DNA of 64,000 bases from assembly GCF_000725545.1 (NCBI RefSeq), contig NZ_JNZP01000003.1:186001-250000 (forward strand). Direction: 5' to 3'. Source of the DNA: Streptomyces exfoliatus (GTDB lineage Bacteria; Actinomycetota; Actinomycetes; Streptomycetales; Streptomycetaceae). Of the stretch, positions 47,686 through 55,250 are shown piece by piece. Every line of letters begins with the position of its first letter. The first letter of the stretch is position 1. Below the pieces are notes generated by a model. It searched no databases and had not been told where the DNA came from. It was given only the letters and a program-made list of their open reading frames with translations. The position numbers and the translations under genes are program-made.

Positions 47686-49139
47686 AGTCCGTACTCCTTC
47701 CAGCGCCGGTCCACGAGGGCGGCCGTCGCTGGGTCCGACTCGACCATGTCCGGCCAGCCGCCGTCCCGGGTGTAGCCCTCCTCGGGCAGCTTCTTCGTGG
47801 CGTCGATGCCGGCCTTGCCGCCCCAGAACTGCTGGTAGGAGGCGTGGTCGAGGTGGTCGACGGGACCCTCGACGACGGTGAGGTCGCGGGAGTAGTCGGT
47901 GTTGCCGAGGGCCCGCCAGGACACCTCGTGCAGGTCGTGGACGTCGCAGTCCTTGTCGACCACGATGATCAGCTTGGTCAGCGACATCATGTGCGCGCCC
48001 CAGATGGCGTGCATGACCTTCTGCGCGTGCTTCGGGTACTTCTTGTCGATCGAGACGATCGCGCAGTTGTGGAAGCCGCCCGACTCCGGCAGGTGGTAGT
48101 CGACGATGTCCGGCACGATGATCTTGAGCAGCGGCAGGAAGAACCGCTCCGTGGCCCGCCCGAGCGGCCCGTCCTCGGTCGGCGGCCGGCCGACGACGAT
48201 CGACTGGAGCAGCGGACGCTTCCGCATGGTCACACAGTCGATCTTCAACGCGGGGAAGGGCTCCTGCGGCGTGTAGAAGCCGGTGTGGTCGCCGAAGGGA
48301 CCCTCCGGCAGCATCTCGCCGGGCTCCAGCCAGCCCTCGATGACGACCTCGGCGTTCGCCGGGACCTGGAGCGGGACGGTCTTGCAGTCGACCATCTCGA
48401 TCCGCTTGCCCTGCACGAAGCCGGCGAAGAGGTACTCGTCGATGTCGCCGGGCAGCGGGGCGGTGGAGGCGTACGTGACGGCGGGCGGGCAGCCGAAGGC
48501 GATGGCGACGGGCAGCCGCTCGCCCTTCGCGGCGGCGACGGCGTAGTGGTTCCGGCTGTCCTTGTGGATCTGCCAGTGCATGCCGATGGTGCGCTTGTCG
48601 TGCCGCTGGAGCCGGTAGAGGCCGAGGTTCCGGACGCCGGTCTCGGGGTGCTTGGTGTGCGTGAGCCCGAGGTTGAAGAAGGAGCCGCCGTCCTTGGGCC
48701 AGGTGAACAGCGCGGGCAGCATGTCGAGGTCGACGTCGTCGCCGGTGAGCACGACCTCCTGCACGGGCGCGTTCTCGGCCTTCACCTTCTTCGGCGGCAC
48801 GTGGACCATCGAGCCCAGCTTGCCGAAGGCCTCGCGGACGCCGACGAAGCCCTGCGGCAGCTCGGGCTTCAGCAGCCCGCCGATCTTGTCGCTGATCTCG
48901 CCGTACGACTTCAGGCCGAGGGCCTTGAGCAGCCGCCGGTCCGTCCCGAAGACGTTCATGGCGAGAGGCATCGAGGAGCCCTTGACGTTCTCGAAGAGGA
49001 GCGCCGGGCCTCCCGCCTTGTTCACCCGGTCGACGATCTCCCCGACCTCCAGGTACGGGTCGACTTCGGCCTTGATGCGCTTGAGGTCGCCTTCGCGCTC
49101 GAGGGCCCTGAGCAGCGAGCGGAGATCGTCGTAAGCCAT
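47682..49139 (-). CDS. mqnL: UbiD-family menaquinone biosynthesis decarboxylase
   Basis: A 485-residue prenyl-FMN-dependent decarboxylase that removes the carboxyl group of the prenylated 1,4-dihydroxy-6-naphthoate intermediate. AYDDLRSLLRALEREGDLKRI, GPALLFENVKG, PEGPFGDHTGFYTPQE (with the conserved catalytic Glu region) and MMSLTKLIIVVDKDCDVHD are UbiD blocks. First gene of the leftward operon ubiD-mqnP-ubiX, with the divergent PLDc_N gene 89 bp away. Confidence 0.95.
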   Translation of the reverse strand: MAYDDLRSLLRALEREGDLKRIKAEVDPYLEVGEIVDRVNKAGGPALLFENVKGSSMPLAMNVFGTDRRLLKALGLKSYGEISDKIGGLLKPELPQGFVGVREAFGKLGSMVHVPPKKVKAENAPVQEVVLTGDDVDLDMLPALFTWPKDGGSFFNLGLTHTKHPETGVRNLGLYRLQRHDKRTIGMHWQIHKDSRNHYAVAAAKGERLPVAIAFGCPPAVTYASTAPLPGDIDEYLFAGFVQGKRIEMVDCKTVPLQVPANAEVVIEGWLEPGEMLPEGPFGDHTGFYTPQEPFPALKIDCVTMRKRPLLQSIVVGRPPTEDGPLGRATERFFLPLLKIIVPDIVDYHLPESGGFHNCAIVSIDKKYPKHAQKVMHAIWGAHMMSLTKLIIVVDKDCDVHDLHEVSWRALGNTDYSRDLTVVEGPVDHLDHASYQQFWGGKAGIDATKKLPEEGYTRDGGWPDMVESDPATAALVDRRWKEYGL

Positions 49140-49228
49140 AGGGGCAAGTATCGGTCACGGGCTAGGCTTGACCTGTCACCGGGGCCTTCGAAACGAACCC
49201 CGCCATTGCTTCCAGGGGGCTGTCCCAC

Positions 49229-49621
49229 ATGCTCAGGGCGCTGATGTACATCCTGCCGCTGGCGCTGACGATCTACGCGTTCATCGACTGTCTGAACACC
49301 CCCGAGGACGAGGCCAAGCACCTACCGAAGGTCGTCTGGGTCATCATCATCCTGCTGTTCTGGATCGTCGGCCCGATCGTCTGGTTCGCCGCGGGCAAGA
49401 TGCGCCGCGCACCGGCCGGCGGCCGTACGCCGTCCGAGTGGCACCGCAACCACCGCACCGAATGGGTCGCCCCCGACGACAACCCCGAGTTCCTGAAGTC
49501 CCTCAAGGACGAGAACGAGAAGGACGAGGCCGTCCTCAAGGACTGGGAGGCGGACCTGCGCCGCCGCGAGGAGGAGCTGAAGAAGCGCGAGAAGGACGGC
49601 GACAAGGACACCGAGGGCTGA
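49229..49621 (+). CDS. PLDc_N domain membrane protein
   Basis: A 130-residue protein. The first 57 residues hold two helices, MLRALMYILPLALTIYAF and VVWVIIILLFWIVGPIVWFAAG, the N-terminal membrane domain of cardiolipin synthases and related short proteins. The C-terminal half is highly charged and predicted coiled-coil (DEAVLKDWEADLRRREEELK). No catalytic HKD motif is present, so it is not a phospholipase. Function unknown. Confidence 0.85.
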   Translation: MLRALMYILPLALTIYAFIDCLNTPEDEAKHLPKVVWVIIILLFWIVGPIVWFAAGKMRRAPAGGRTPSEWHRNHRTEWVAPDDNPEFLKSLKDENEKDEAVLKDWEADLRRREEELKKREKDGDKDTEG

Positions 49622-49655
49622 TGGGACCGCACCGCGGCGAGAGGTTCGGGTCCTG

Positions 49656-50540
49656 ATGGAGCTACGGCTCCTGGCGACCTTCGAGAAGGTCGCCGACGTC
49701 CTCTCCTTCACCCGGGCGGCGGCCGACCTCGGCTACGCCCAGTCCAGCGTCACCGGCCAGATCCGCTCCCTGGAGTCCTCGCTCGGGGTGGAGCTGTTCG
49801 AGCGCCTGGGCAGCCGCATCCGGCTCACGGAGGCGGGTGAGCGCCTCCTGCCGTACGCCCGCCGGATGGCGGAGCTCGCGGAGGAGGCCCGTACGGCGGT
49901 GGCCAGCGCGGGCGACCCGTCGGGAACGATCGCGGTGGGCACGATGGAGTCCCTCACCTCCTACCGGCTGCCGCCGCTCCTGGAGTACTTCCACCACCGC
50001 TACCCGGGGGTCCGGCTCACGCTGCGGCCGACGCTCGGCGACGAGACCCGGCAGGCGCTGCGGCAGGGCACATACGACGTCGGCTTCCTGATGGAGCCGG
50101 ACACGGAGCACGAGGGCCTGGAGTCGGAGGTCCTCGCGCCGGAGCCGCTGGTCCTGGTGGCCGGTCCCGGGCATCCCCTCGTCGGGCGTACGGCCCTGAC
50201 GGCCGCGGACGTGGCCGGGGCGCAGCTGGTGGGCACCGAGCCCGGCTGTCCGTACCGGGACCTGTTCGAGGCGGAGCTGCGGGAGTGGGCGCCGCCGTTC
50301 ATGGAGTTCGGCACGATCGAGGCGACCAAGCGCGGGGTGGCGGCGGGCCTCGGGGTGGCGCTGCTGCCCCGGGTGGCGGTCGCGGAGGAACTGGCGTCGG
50401 GGACCCTGGTCGCGCTGCCCTGGGAGGCCCCGTTCACGCTCTTCACGCAGCTCGCGTGGCGGCGGGGGAAGCGGCTTCCGGCGCATGTCCGGCTGTTCGT
50501 GGAGCAGGCGCGGCGGCTGGTGTCCGAGCAGCGAGGGTGA
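49656..50540 (+). CDS. LysR family transcriptional regulator
   Basis: A 294-residue LysR-type regulator. The winged helix is ELRLLATFEKVADVLSFTRAAADLGYAQSSVTGQIRSLESSLG (in parts), and the effector domain has GTIAVGTMESLTSYRLPPLLEYF and TKRGVAAGLGVALLPRVAV. Its last 98 bp overlap the convergent EamA transporter gene. LysR regulators often control a neighbouring transporter, which fits, but here the pair is tail to tail rather than divergent. Confidence 0.93.
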   Translation: MELRLLATFEKVADVLSFTRAAADLGYAQSSVTGQIRSLESSLGVELFERLGSRIRLTEAGERLLPYARRMAELAEEARTAVASAGDPSGTIAVGTMESLTSYRLPPLLEYFHHRYPGVRLTLRPTLGDETRQALRQGTYDVGFLMEPDTEHEGLESEVLAPEPLVLVAGPGHPLVGRTALTAADVAGAQLVGTEPGCPYRDLFEAELREWAPPFMEFGTIEATKRGVAAGLGVALLPRVAVAEELASGTLVALPWEAPFTLFTQLAWRRGKRLPAHVRLFVEQARRLVSEQRG

Positions 50541-51372
50541 CCTTGAGGCCGGCGAGGACGATCAGCGGGACGCCGAGCGCCTGGACGAGCCCGATGTGGT
50601 GCCCGTACACGGCCCAGTCGACGCCCATGGCGACGGCCGGGTAGGTGAAGGCGAGGACGGCGATCTTCGCGGTGGGCAGCTTGGCGTAGGCCGCGTACAT
50701 GAGCACGTACATGAGCCCGGTGTGGATGAACCCGAGGCCCACGAGCCACAGCCAGCCGCTCCCGAGCCCGGCGGCGGCGCCGAAGTCGGCGAAGGGCAGC
50801 AGCAGCGGAAGCCCGACGACCACCTGCACGAGGGCGACGAGGTGGGGCCGTACACCGGTGATCCGCTTGGTGACGAAGGTCGCGAGGGCGTAGAGCACGG
50901 CGGCGGCGAGCGCGAACCCGAGGCCCTTGAGGGAGGCGGTCTCTCCAGGCCGTACGCCGGAGACGAGCACGAGCCCGAGGAAGGCGAGCGCGAGCCATCC
51001 GAGCTTCCCCGCGGAGATCCGCTCCCTCATGAACACCGCCCCGAGGAGCACGAGGAAGAACGGCTGGGTGTGGTAGACGACGGTGGCGAGGGAGATGGAA
51101 CTGGCCTCGTAGGCCTCGAAGAGGAACACCCAGTTGAAGACGATGAACACGCCGCCGAGCGCGGCGAGTCCGAGCTTCCTCGGCGTGAACCCGTGCCCGG
51201 TGAAGAACCCCCTGACGAGGCTGTACGCCCCGAGCGCGAGGGCCCCGAAGAGGCACCGGAAGAACACCACCTCGAACGGCGAGGCCCCGGACTCGACGAC
51301 GAAGACGCCGAGGGTGCCGGAGAGCACCATGGCGAGGGTGAGTTCGACGGTGCCGCGCGTTTCGTTTCTCAT
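50443..51372 (-). CDS. EamA/DMT family transporter
   Basis: A 309-residue exporter-type protein with ten helices in two EamA repeats: TVELTLAMVLSGTLGVFVVESG... in the first and LKGLGFALAAAVLYALATFVTK in the second (in parts). The drug/metabolite transporter family exports amino acids or drugs. The C-terminal tail is Ala/Pro-rich. The ATG at 51372 is the start of the recognisable domain. Its 3' end overlaps the 3' end of the LysR gene by 98 bp on the opposite strand. Confidence 0.9.
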   Translation of the reverse strand: MRNETRGTVELTLAMVLSGTLGVFVVESGASPFEVVFFRCLFGALALGAYSLVRGFFTGHGFTPRKLGLAALGGVFIVFNWVFLFEAYEASSISLATVVYHTQPFFLVLLGAVFMRERISAGKLGWLALAFLGLVLVSGVRPGETASLKGLGFALAAAVLYALATFVTKRITGVRPHLVALVQVVVGLPLLLPFADFGAAAGLGSGWLWLVGLGFIHTGLMYVLMYAAYAKLPTAKIAVLAFTYPAVAMGVDWAVYGHHIGLVQALGVPLIVLAGLKVTLAARTPAAAPAPRTAGHAPEAASPAATRAA

Positions 51373-51520
51373 GGGAACGACGCTACGAGCGGGCCCTGAT
51401 CCGGTCCACGAGCCAGTGGGGCGTCCTCCCGATGGGGCCGATCGGCGGAGCCGATGGGTCGCGGAATACCCGCGCACGCATGGAAGTTGGCACCAGAACA
51501 CCCCTACCGCCGGAGCAGAC

Positions 51521-52162
51521 ATGACCACCCTCGACCCGACAGTCGACGCGAAGCGGCCGGAGATCGGCCCGGACCGCTCGTTCCTCTTCGTCCTCGGCAG
51601 CTCGCGCGCGGACGGCAACACGGAGATCCTCGCGCGCGCGGCCGCGGCGCAACTGCCTTCGCACGTCCCCCAGCGCTGGGTGGACCTGAACCAGCTCGCC
51701 CTGCCGGACTTCCAGGACGGCCGGCACGAGACGGCCGGCTGGCCGGCGAACGAGAACGAGGAGATGCTGCGGCAGGCCACGCTTGAGGCCACGGACATCG
51801 TCATAGCGTCGCCGCTGTACTGGTACAACCTGTCCGCCCAGACCAAGCGCTACCTCGACTACTGGTCGGGCTGGCTGGTCGCGCCGGACTCGGACTTCGC
51901 GCGACGGATGGCGGGCCGGACGCTGTGGGGCGTGACGGTCATGGCCAACGACGACCACACCGTCGCGGCCGGCATGACCACCACGCTGAGCCTCTCGGCT
52001 GCCTACCTCCGCATGCGCTTCGGCGGCGTCCTGACGGGAACGGGCTCCCGCCCGGGCCGCGTACGCGCCGACGAACGCGCGATGCTCCACGCGAAGACGT
52101 TCTTCGAGAACGAGACACCGCTGGCACGGTTCCCGTACGAGAAGGCCGACGCGGAGGGGTGA
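51521..52162 (+). CDS. NAD(P)H-dependent flavodoxin-fold oxidoreductase
   Basis: A 213-residue protein. FLFVLGSSRADGNTEILARAAAAQLP is the FMN phosphate-binding GSxRxxGNT loop of the NADPH-dependent FMN reductase family, and ATDIVIASPLYWYNLSAQTKRYLDYW the PxYW flavin loop. It should reduce FMN, quinones or azo compounds. CGGAGCAGAC precedes the ATG. Divergent from the EamA gene; the next gene starts 3 bp after its stop and may be co-expressed. Confidence 0.88.
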   Translation: MTTLDPTVDAKRPEIGPDRSFLFVLGSSRADGNTEILARAAAAQLPSHVPQRWVDLNQLALPDFQDGRHETAGWPANENEEMLRQATLEATDIVIASPLYWYNLSAQTKRYLDYWSGWLVAPDSDFARRMAGRTLWGVTVMANDDHTVAAGMTTTLSLSAAYLRMRFGGVLTGTGSRPGRVRADERAMLHAKTFFENETPLARFPYEKADAEG

Positions 52163-52165
52163 GGG

Positions 52166-52609
52166 ATGGGCGCTTCACACTGGGACCACTACGTGCCGTA
52201 CCAGGAGGATCTCGGCGCCGCACTGGAGGAGTTGCGGCACCGGGTGTTCCTCGCGGATGACTACTACTGGGTGCGCGGCGCCGAAGGCCTTACCGAGGAG
52301 GAGCGCCGCCCCCGGCCGTCGACCCTGGACGAACTGTGGGACGACGAGTGGACACAGCACTCCGGAACCCACTCGGTTCTCGACGTCTTCACCGTCCAGC
52401 GGGAGGACGAGACACCCGAGGCCTTCGCGGTACACCCGGTGACCGCCGAAGAGGCCAGGAGGACCACCGGCACCGACCGTCTGACCCGCGAACACGTCCC
52501 GGCGATCCAGGACCTCGCTCGCAAGCGCTGGTACGGCCGTTGCGCGGTACTGCACGACGAGACCGGGACGCCGGAGGAGATCTACTTCTGGGGCTGGTCC
52601 GGAGCCTGA
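52166..52609 (+). CDS. Conserved hypothetical protein
   Basis: A 147-residue acidic cytoplasmic protein starting MGASHWDHYVPYQEDLGAAL and containing FLADDYYWVRGAEGLTEEER, HSVLDVFTVQREDE and a Trp-rich end IYFWGWSGA. Similar proteins are encoded in other Streptomyces but I know of no function. It follows the oxidoreductase by 3 bp, so it is probably translated from the same mRNA. GAGGGATGGGC lies at the junction. Confidence 0.75.
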   Translation: MGASHWDHYVPYQEDLGAALEELRHRVFLADDYYWVRGAEGLTEEERRPRPSTLDELWDDEWTQHSGTHSVLDVFTVQREDETPEAFAVHPVTAEEARRTTGTDRLTREHVPAIQDLARKRWYGRCAVLHDETGTPEEIYFWGWSGA

Positions 52610-52645
52610 TCCTTCACGGAAGAGATCGATGGCCGAATGCGTATT

Positions 52646-52671
52646 CCTCAATTCTTCCTCAGTAATTGAGG
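52646..52671. terminator. Possible terminator
   Basis: CCTCAATT and AATTGAGG pair around a 10-base loop and are followed by GTTTCTC. It sits 36 bp after the stop at 52609 in a locally AT-rich patch. Confidence 0.5.
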
Positions 52672-52780
52672 GTTTCTCACGCTTACCTCGCGACCCTGGA
52701 TACGGTCTTCCACGCGGCCAACTCACCGCCCTGAAACGGGTCAAGAGCGGAACCGCGCAATTGCCTACCAAGGGGGTCCG

Positions 52781-53314
52781 ATGGCGGTACTGGAAGACGG
52801 GCAGCTCTCGGCGGCGACGCCCAGGCCGCTGGCGGCAGCCGCGGCCCTTGCTCTCGCGGCTCTCCTGACCGCCGGCTGCACCGACGGCACGGTCGCCACC
52901 TCGGACACTCCGTCGTCCTCGGCGACCGAGCAGCCGACCGGAACGCAGTCACCCCAGGAGGAGGGCGAGGAAGAGCAGGGCAAGCGCGCCAAGGCCGCCC
53001 TGGAGAAGCACTCGCTCGACGAGCCGGAGTACGAGCCCAACTACGTCGAATCCGGACTCGAGCGGGTCACGGAAGGCGTGCACAACCTCTCCATGCTCGA
53101 GAAGGGCAAGGCTTACGAGGTCGCCGTGGCCTGCGTAGGAAAAGGTGCCGTGAAGGTCGTCATCACGGACAAGACCGCACCATCCGTGCCGTGCAACGGA
53201 GTGTCCGTAAGCCGGCGCATCGAAAACGCTCCTGCGGAATTCGCCCTCGATATCACCGCGACGGCGGGAGCCACGGGCATGGTCGCTTGGCAGGTGTCCT
53301 CCGTTCAGCGGTGA
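52781..53314 (+). CDS. Lipoprotein, unknown function
   Basis: A 177-residue protein with a lipoprotein signal: hydrophobic LAAAAALALAALLTAGC, lipobox LTAG-Cys33. A Ser/Thr/Glu-rich linker follows (to about residue 70), then a folded domain with HNLSMLEKGKAYEVAVACVGKGAVKVVITDK and VPCNGVSVSRRIENAPAEFALDI, two cysteines, and a final beta strand GMVAWQVSSVQR. This looks like the small extracytoplasmic beta domain found in many Streptomyces lipoproteins. Lower GC than its neighbours, as is the 170 bp upstream, a mild sign of recent acquisition. Confidence 0.82.
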   Translation: MAVLEDGQLSAATPRPLAAAAALALAALLTAGCTDGTVATSDTPSSSATEQPTGTQSPQEEGEEEQGKRAKAALEKHSLDEPEYEPNYVESGLERVTEGVHNLSMLEKGKAYEVAVACVGKGAVKVVITDKTAPSVPCNGVSVSRRIENAPAEFALDITATAGATGMVAWQVSSVQR

Positions 53315-53327
53315 CAGCGACACTCCG

Positions 53328-53372
53328 ACGGTTCCCGCCCACCACGAGAAACGGTGGGGGGCGGGAAACCGT
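53328..53372. terminator. Terminator after the lipoprotein gene
   Basis: ACGGTT and CCCGCCC pair with GGGCGGG and AACCGT across a loop near GAGAAAC, a long imperfect stem. It begins 14 bp after the stop at 53314 and ends 15 bp before the convergent stop at 53387. Confidence 0.8.
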
Positions 53373-53386
53373 CCGCTGCGTCCAGA

Positions 53387-53728
53387 TCACCCGCCTACCG
53401 AGGCCGCCACATGGCAGAGGCACCCGCACACGAGATAGCGGACGCCTTGCACGCCGCTGTCGCGGTGGACGTGGTCACGGCAGCGGTCGTGGCGGCCCAT
53501 GACGCAGCGCGGTGACGTGAACTCCGGCTCGGGCGCGACAAGGGCACCCGCCAGCAGGGATACGGTCACGGCGTCCGCGATCTCCGGCGTCACCCACCAG
53601 CCGTCACCCGCGCGGTCCCGGTGCGGACCGTCGTGCGCCACGGCGAGCACGCACACGGAGCCGCCCCACACCGGCCGCACCGCCTCGGCGACGTCGAACA
53701 CGGACCGCCGCGCCCCGCACCGGCTCAT
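53387..53728 (-). CDS. Cys/His-rich small protein
   Basis: A 113-residue protein. The C-terminal third contains PRCVMGRHDRCRDHVHRDSG and VRYLVCGCLCH, with five Cys and four His, a likely zinc site; the N-terminal part (SRCGARRSVFDVAEAVRPVW) has one more Cys. Helical DVAEAV...WWVTPEIADAVTVSLLAGAL segments lie between. I do not recognise it. The ATG overlaps the stop of the upstream small membrane protein gene by 4 bp. Neighbours suggest a mobile-element remnant. Confidence 0.6.
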   Translation of the reverse strand: MSRCGARRSVFDVAEAVRPVWGGSVCVLAVAHDGPHRDRAGDGWWVTPEIADAVTVSLLAGALVAPEPEFTSPRCVMGRHDRCRDHVHRDSGVQGVRYLVCGCLCHVAASVGG

Positions 53729-54072
53729 CGGGTGGCCCCGGCGTGGATGTCGCGCTGGTCGACGTCCACCCCGACGGTGGCCAACCACAACGCCCGCCGC
53801 CGCCTGCGCTGCGCGGCCCGCGCCGAGGCGGCCGTCAGGTAGGGCCGCTCCAGAGGCGACCGGGACCCGTCGAGCGGCGCCGTCTGCTCCTGGGCGTAGG
53901 GCGACCGCCGTGCGGGGGCGCGGTGGCGCGACGCCTGGCGCCGGGGCGCCGGACAGGGGTGGGCGACCGGGCGGGGCCGGTGCCGCCCGGTGGGCGGCAG
54001 GGTGAGCATGAGCAGCCCGAGCAGTACGGGGATCAGGACCCTGCCCAGCAGGCGCGCGATAGGGTTCCGCAC
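53725..54072 (-). CDS. Small single-helix membrane protein
   Basis: A 115-residue protein starting VRNPIARLLGRVLIPVLLGL, with one transmembrane helix ending LLMLTLPP, followed by a long Arg/Pro-rich hydrophilic tail and a basic QRRRRRALWLATVGVDVDQRD end. Start is GTG at 54072, with CGGAG 9 bases upstream. Similar small proteins occur next to GntR-type regulators in Streptomyces plasmid-derived regions. It is divergent from the 80-residue GntR gene. Confidence 0.6.
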   Translation of the reverse strand: MRNPIARLLGRVLIPVLLGLLMLTLPPTGRHRPRPVAHPCPAPRRQASRHRAPARRSPYAQEQTAPLDGSRSPLERPYLTAASARAAQRRRRRALWLATVGVDVDQRDIHAGATR

Positions 54073-54182
54073 GTCATCAACTCCGTTGGTAGTTGGTGGC
54101 CATGCCCCGGGGCCGGTTGCAGCGGTCGCCGGGGTCTTCTGTTTCGCGCCCACGCCGTTGTACGACTACCTAGCGTGGCCGC

Positions 54183-54425
54183 ATGAGCCTGGACCCGCAG
54201 TCGGCCCGCCCGCTGTACATGCAGCTGGCCGAAGTGATCGCAGCGAAGATCGAGACCGGGGAGTACGCCCCCGACCGGATGATTCCCACGCCGGTCCGTC
54301 TCGCCGAGGAGTACGGCATCGCCGTACTGACCGCCCGCCGAGCCATGCGTGAGCTGCGTGAGCAGGGACTGATCATCACGGTGCCCGGCAAGGGCTCCTT
54401 CGTCACTCCCGCCGACGGCGGGTAA
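54183..54425 (+). CDS. Stand-alone GntR winged-helix protein
   Basis: An 80-residue protein that is only the DNA-binding part of a GntR regulator: RPLYMQLAEVIAAKIETGEY, then PTPVRLAEEYGIAVLTARRA and EQGLIITVPGKGSFV with the wing. No ligand domain follows; the frame stops after PADGG. Full HutC-type regulators run to about 240-250 residues. It may repress its own divergent promoter with the small membrane protein, as plasmid kor-type regulators do. The 110-bp promoter region contains GTTGGTAGTTGGT direct repeats. Confidence 0.85.
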   Translation: MSLDPQSARPLYMQLAEVIAAKIETGEYAPDRMIPTPVRLAEEYGIAVLTARRAMRELREQGLIITVPGKGSFVTPADGG

Positions 54426-54594
54426 GGGCCTCCACGGGGCCCATCGGGTTCACTTCCGGCTCCTCGCGGACGTCGGACCATCGATCGAGAAACTTCCGCC
54501 ATCCGGCTTCGGCGCGAGCACGGAGAGCCGGGCTCAAACCCGAGGGCGGCACAGGTGCGCCCTGCGACCGCCCGTCGGCGTCCGTCGTTTCCAT
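54403..54594 (-). CDS. Short hypothetical protein
   Basis: A 63-residue frame starting METTDADGRSQGAPVPPSGL and containing RARAEAGWRKFLDRWSDVRE, an amphipathic helix. It overlaps the 3' end of the stand-alone GntR gene by 23 bp on the opposite strand. The 39-bp palindrome at 54603 lies just upstream of its ATG and would control it. No clear ribosome binding site. It could also be a chance frame. Confidence 0.4.
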   Translation of the reverse strand: METTDADGRSQGAPVPPSGLSPALRARAEAGWRKFLDRWSDVREEPEVNPMGPVEALTRRRRE

Positions 54595-54602
54595 GACGGC
54601 GA

Positions 54603-54641
54603 CCTTAGGCGAACGCCGCTATAAGCGGCAAGCGCTTAAGG
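54603..54641. promoter_or_regulatory. 39-bp nested palindrome, operator of the GntR cluster
   Basis: Outer arms CCTTAGGCG and CGCTTAAGG (one mismatch) enclose a perfect inner palindrome GCCGCT-ATA-AGCGGC (54615-54629). It lies between the short gene starting at 54594 and the UTRA gene at 54705. A nested palindrome of this kind is a strong candidate operator for the GntR proteins encoded next to it. Confidence 0.75.
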
Positions 54642-54704
54642 TAAATCCACCGGTTCGGCTGAAGGAAGTAGGGTCGCTGACAACACTGAGTCGGAGGTAC
54701 GAGC

Positions 54705-55250
54705 ATGTCGGGCGATGCGTGGATCAGCGAGACTGCGCCGTACCTGGCCCCGCGCTCACCGGGCCGGCACGACGCCTGGACCGATGAGGCCGGCCGACGC
54801 GGACGCCGGGGCGGCCAAGTGCTTCTCCAGGCGGGCGAAGTGGTGGCTCCCGACGCTGTCCGCGCTGCCCTGCAGTCGCCTCCCGGTGAGCAGGTGATCG
54901 TCAGGCGCCGGTTGATCCTGCTCGACGACCAGCCCGTGGAGCTGGCCGACTCCTACTACCCGCTCGCCATCGCCTCCGGCACACCGCTCGCGGAACGGCG
55001 CAAGGTGCCTGGCGGTGCCATCACCCTGCTCAGGGACTTGGGGTACACCGGCGCCGAGGTCGTGGAGGACGTGAGTGCCGCCCTCGCCACCTCGGACGAG
55101 TGCGAGCACCTGGGCCTGCCCGAGGGGAGCGCCGTCCTGCGCCTGCTCCGCCTGACACGGACCGCCGACGGGACGCCGATGGAGGCCTCCGTGATGACCA
55201 TGCCGACCGACAGGCACCTCACGTATCGGCTCGGGAAGCAGGGCGTGTGA
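54705..55250 (+). CDS. UTRA-domain protein lacking the GntR helix-turn-helix
   Basis: A 181-residue protein that corresponds only to the ligand-binding UTRA domain of a HutC/GntR regulator. Blocks such as PPGEQVIVRRRLILLDDQPVELADSYYPL, VPGGAITLLRDLGYTGAEVVEDVSA and GSAVLRLLRLTRTADGTPMEASVMTM (in parts) align well with the full-length regulator immediately downstream. The first 35 residues are unrelated, Arg/Gly-rich and contain no wHTH. It may act as a sensor that binds DNA only through a partner, or as a decoy. The next gene overlaps its stop (TGATG). Confidence 0.85.
   Translation: MSGDAWISETAPYLAPRSPGRHDAWTDEAGRRGRRGGQVLLQAGEVVAPDAVRAALQSPPGEQVIVRRRLILLDDQPVELADSYYPLAIASGTPLAERRKVPGGAITLLRDLGYTGAEVVEDVSAALATSDECEHLGLPEGSAVLRLLRLTRTADGTPMEASVMTMPTDRHLTYRLGKQGV

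Noticed and set aside
54603..54641. Transcription terminator
   Set aside because: The stem sits just ahead of two divergent starts and is interrupted by short non-pairing trinucleotides; the position fits an operator better than a terminator.
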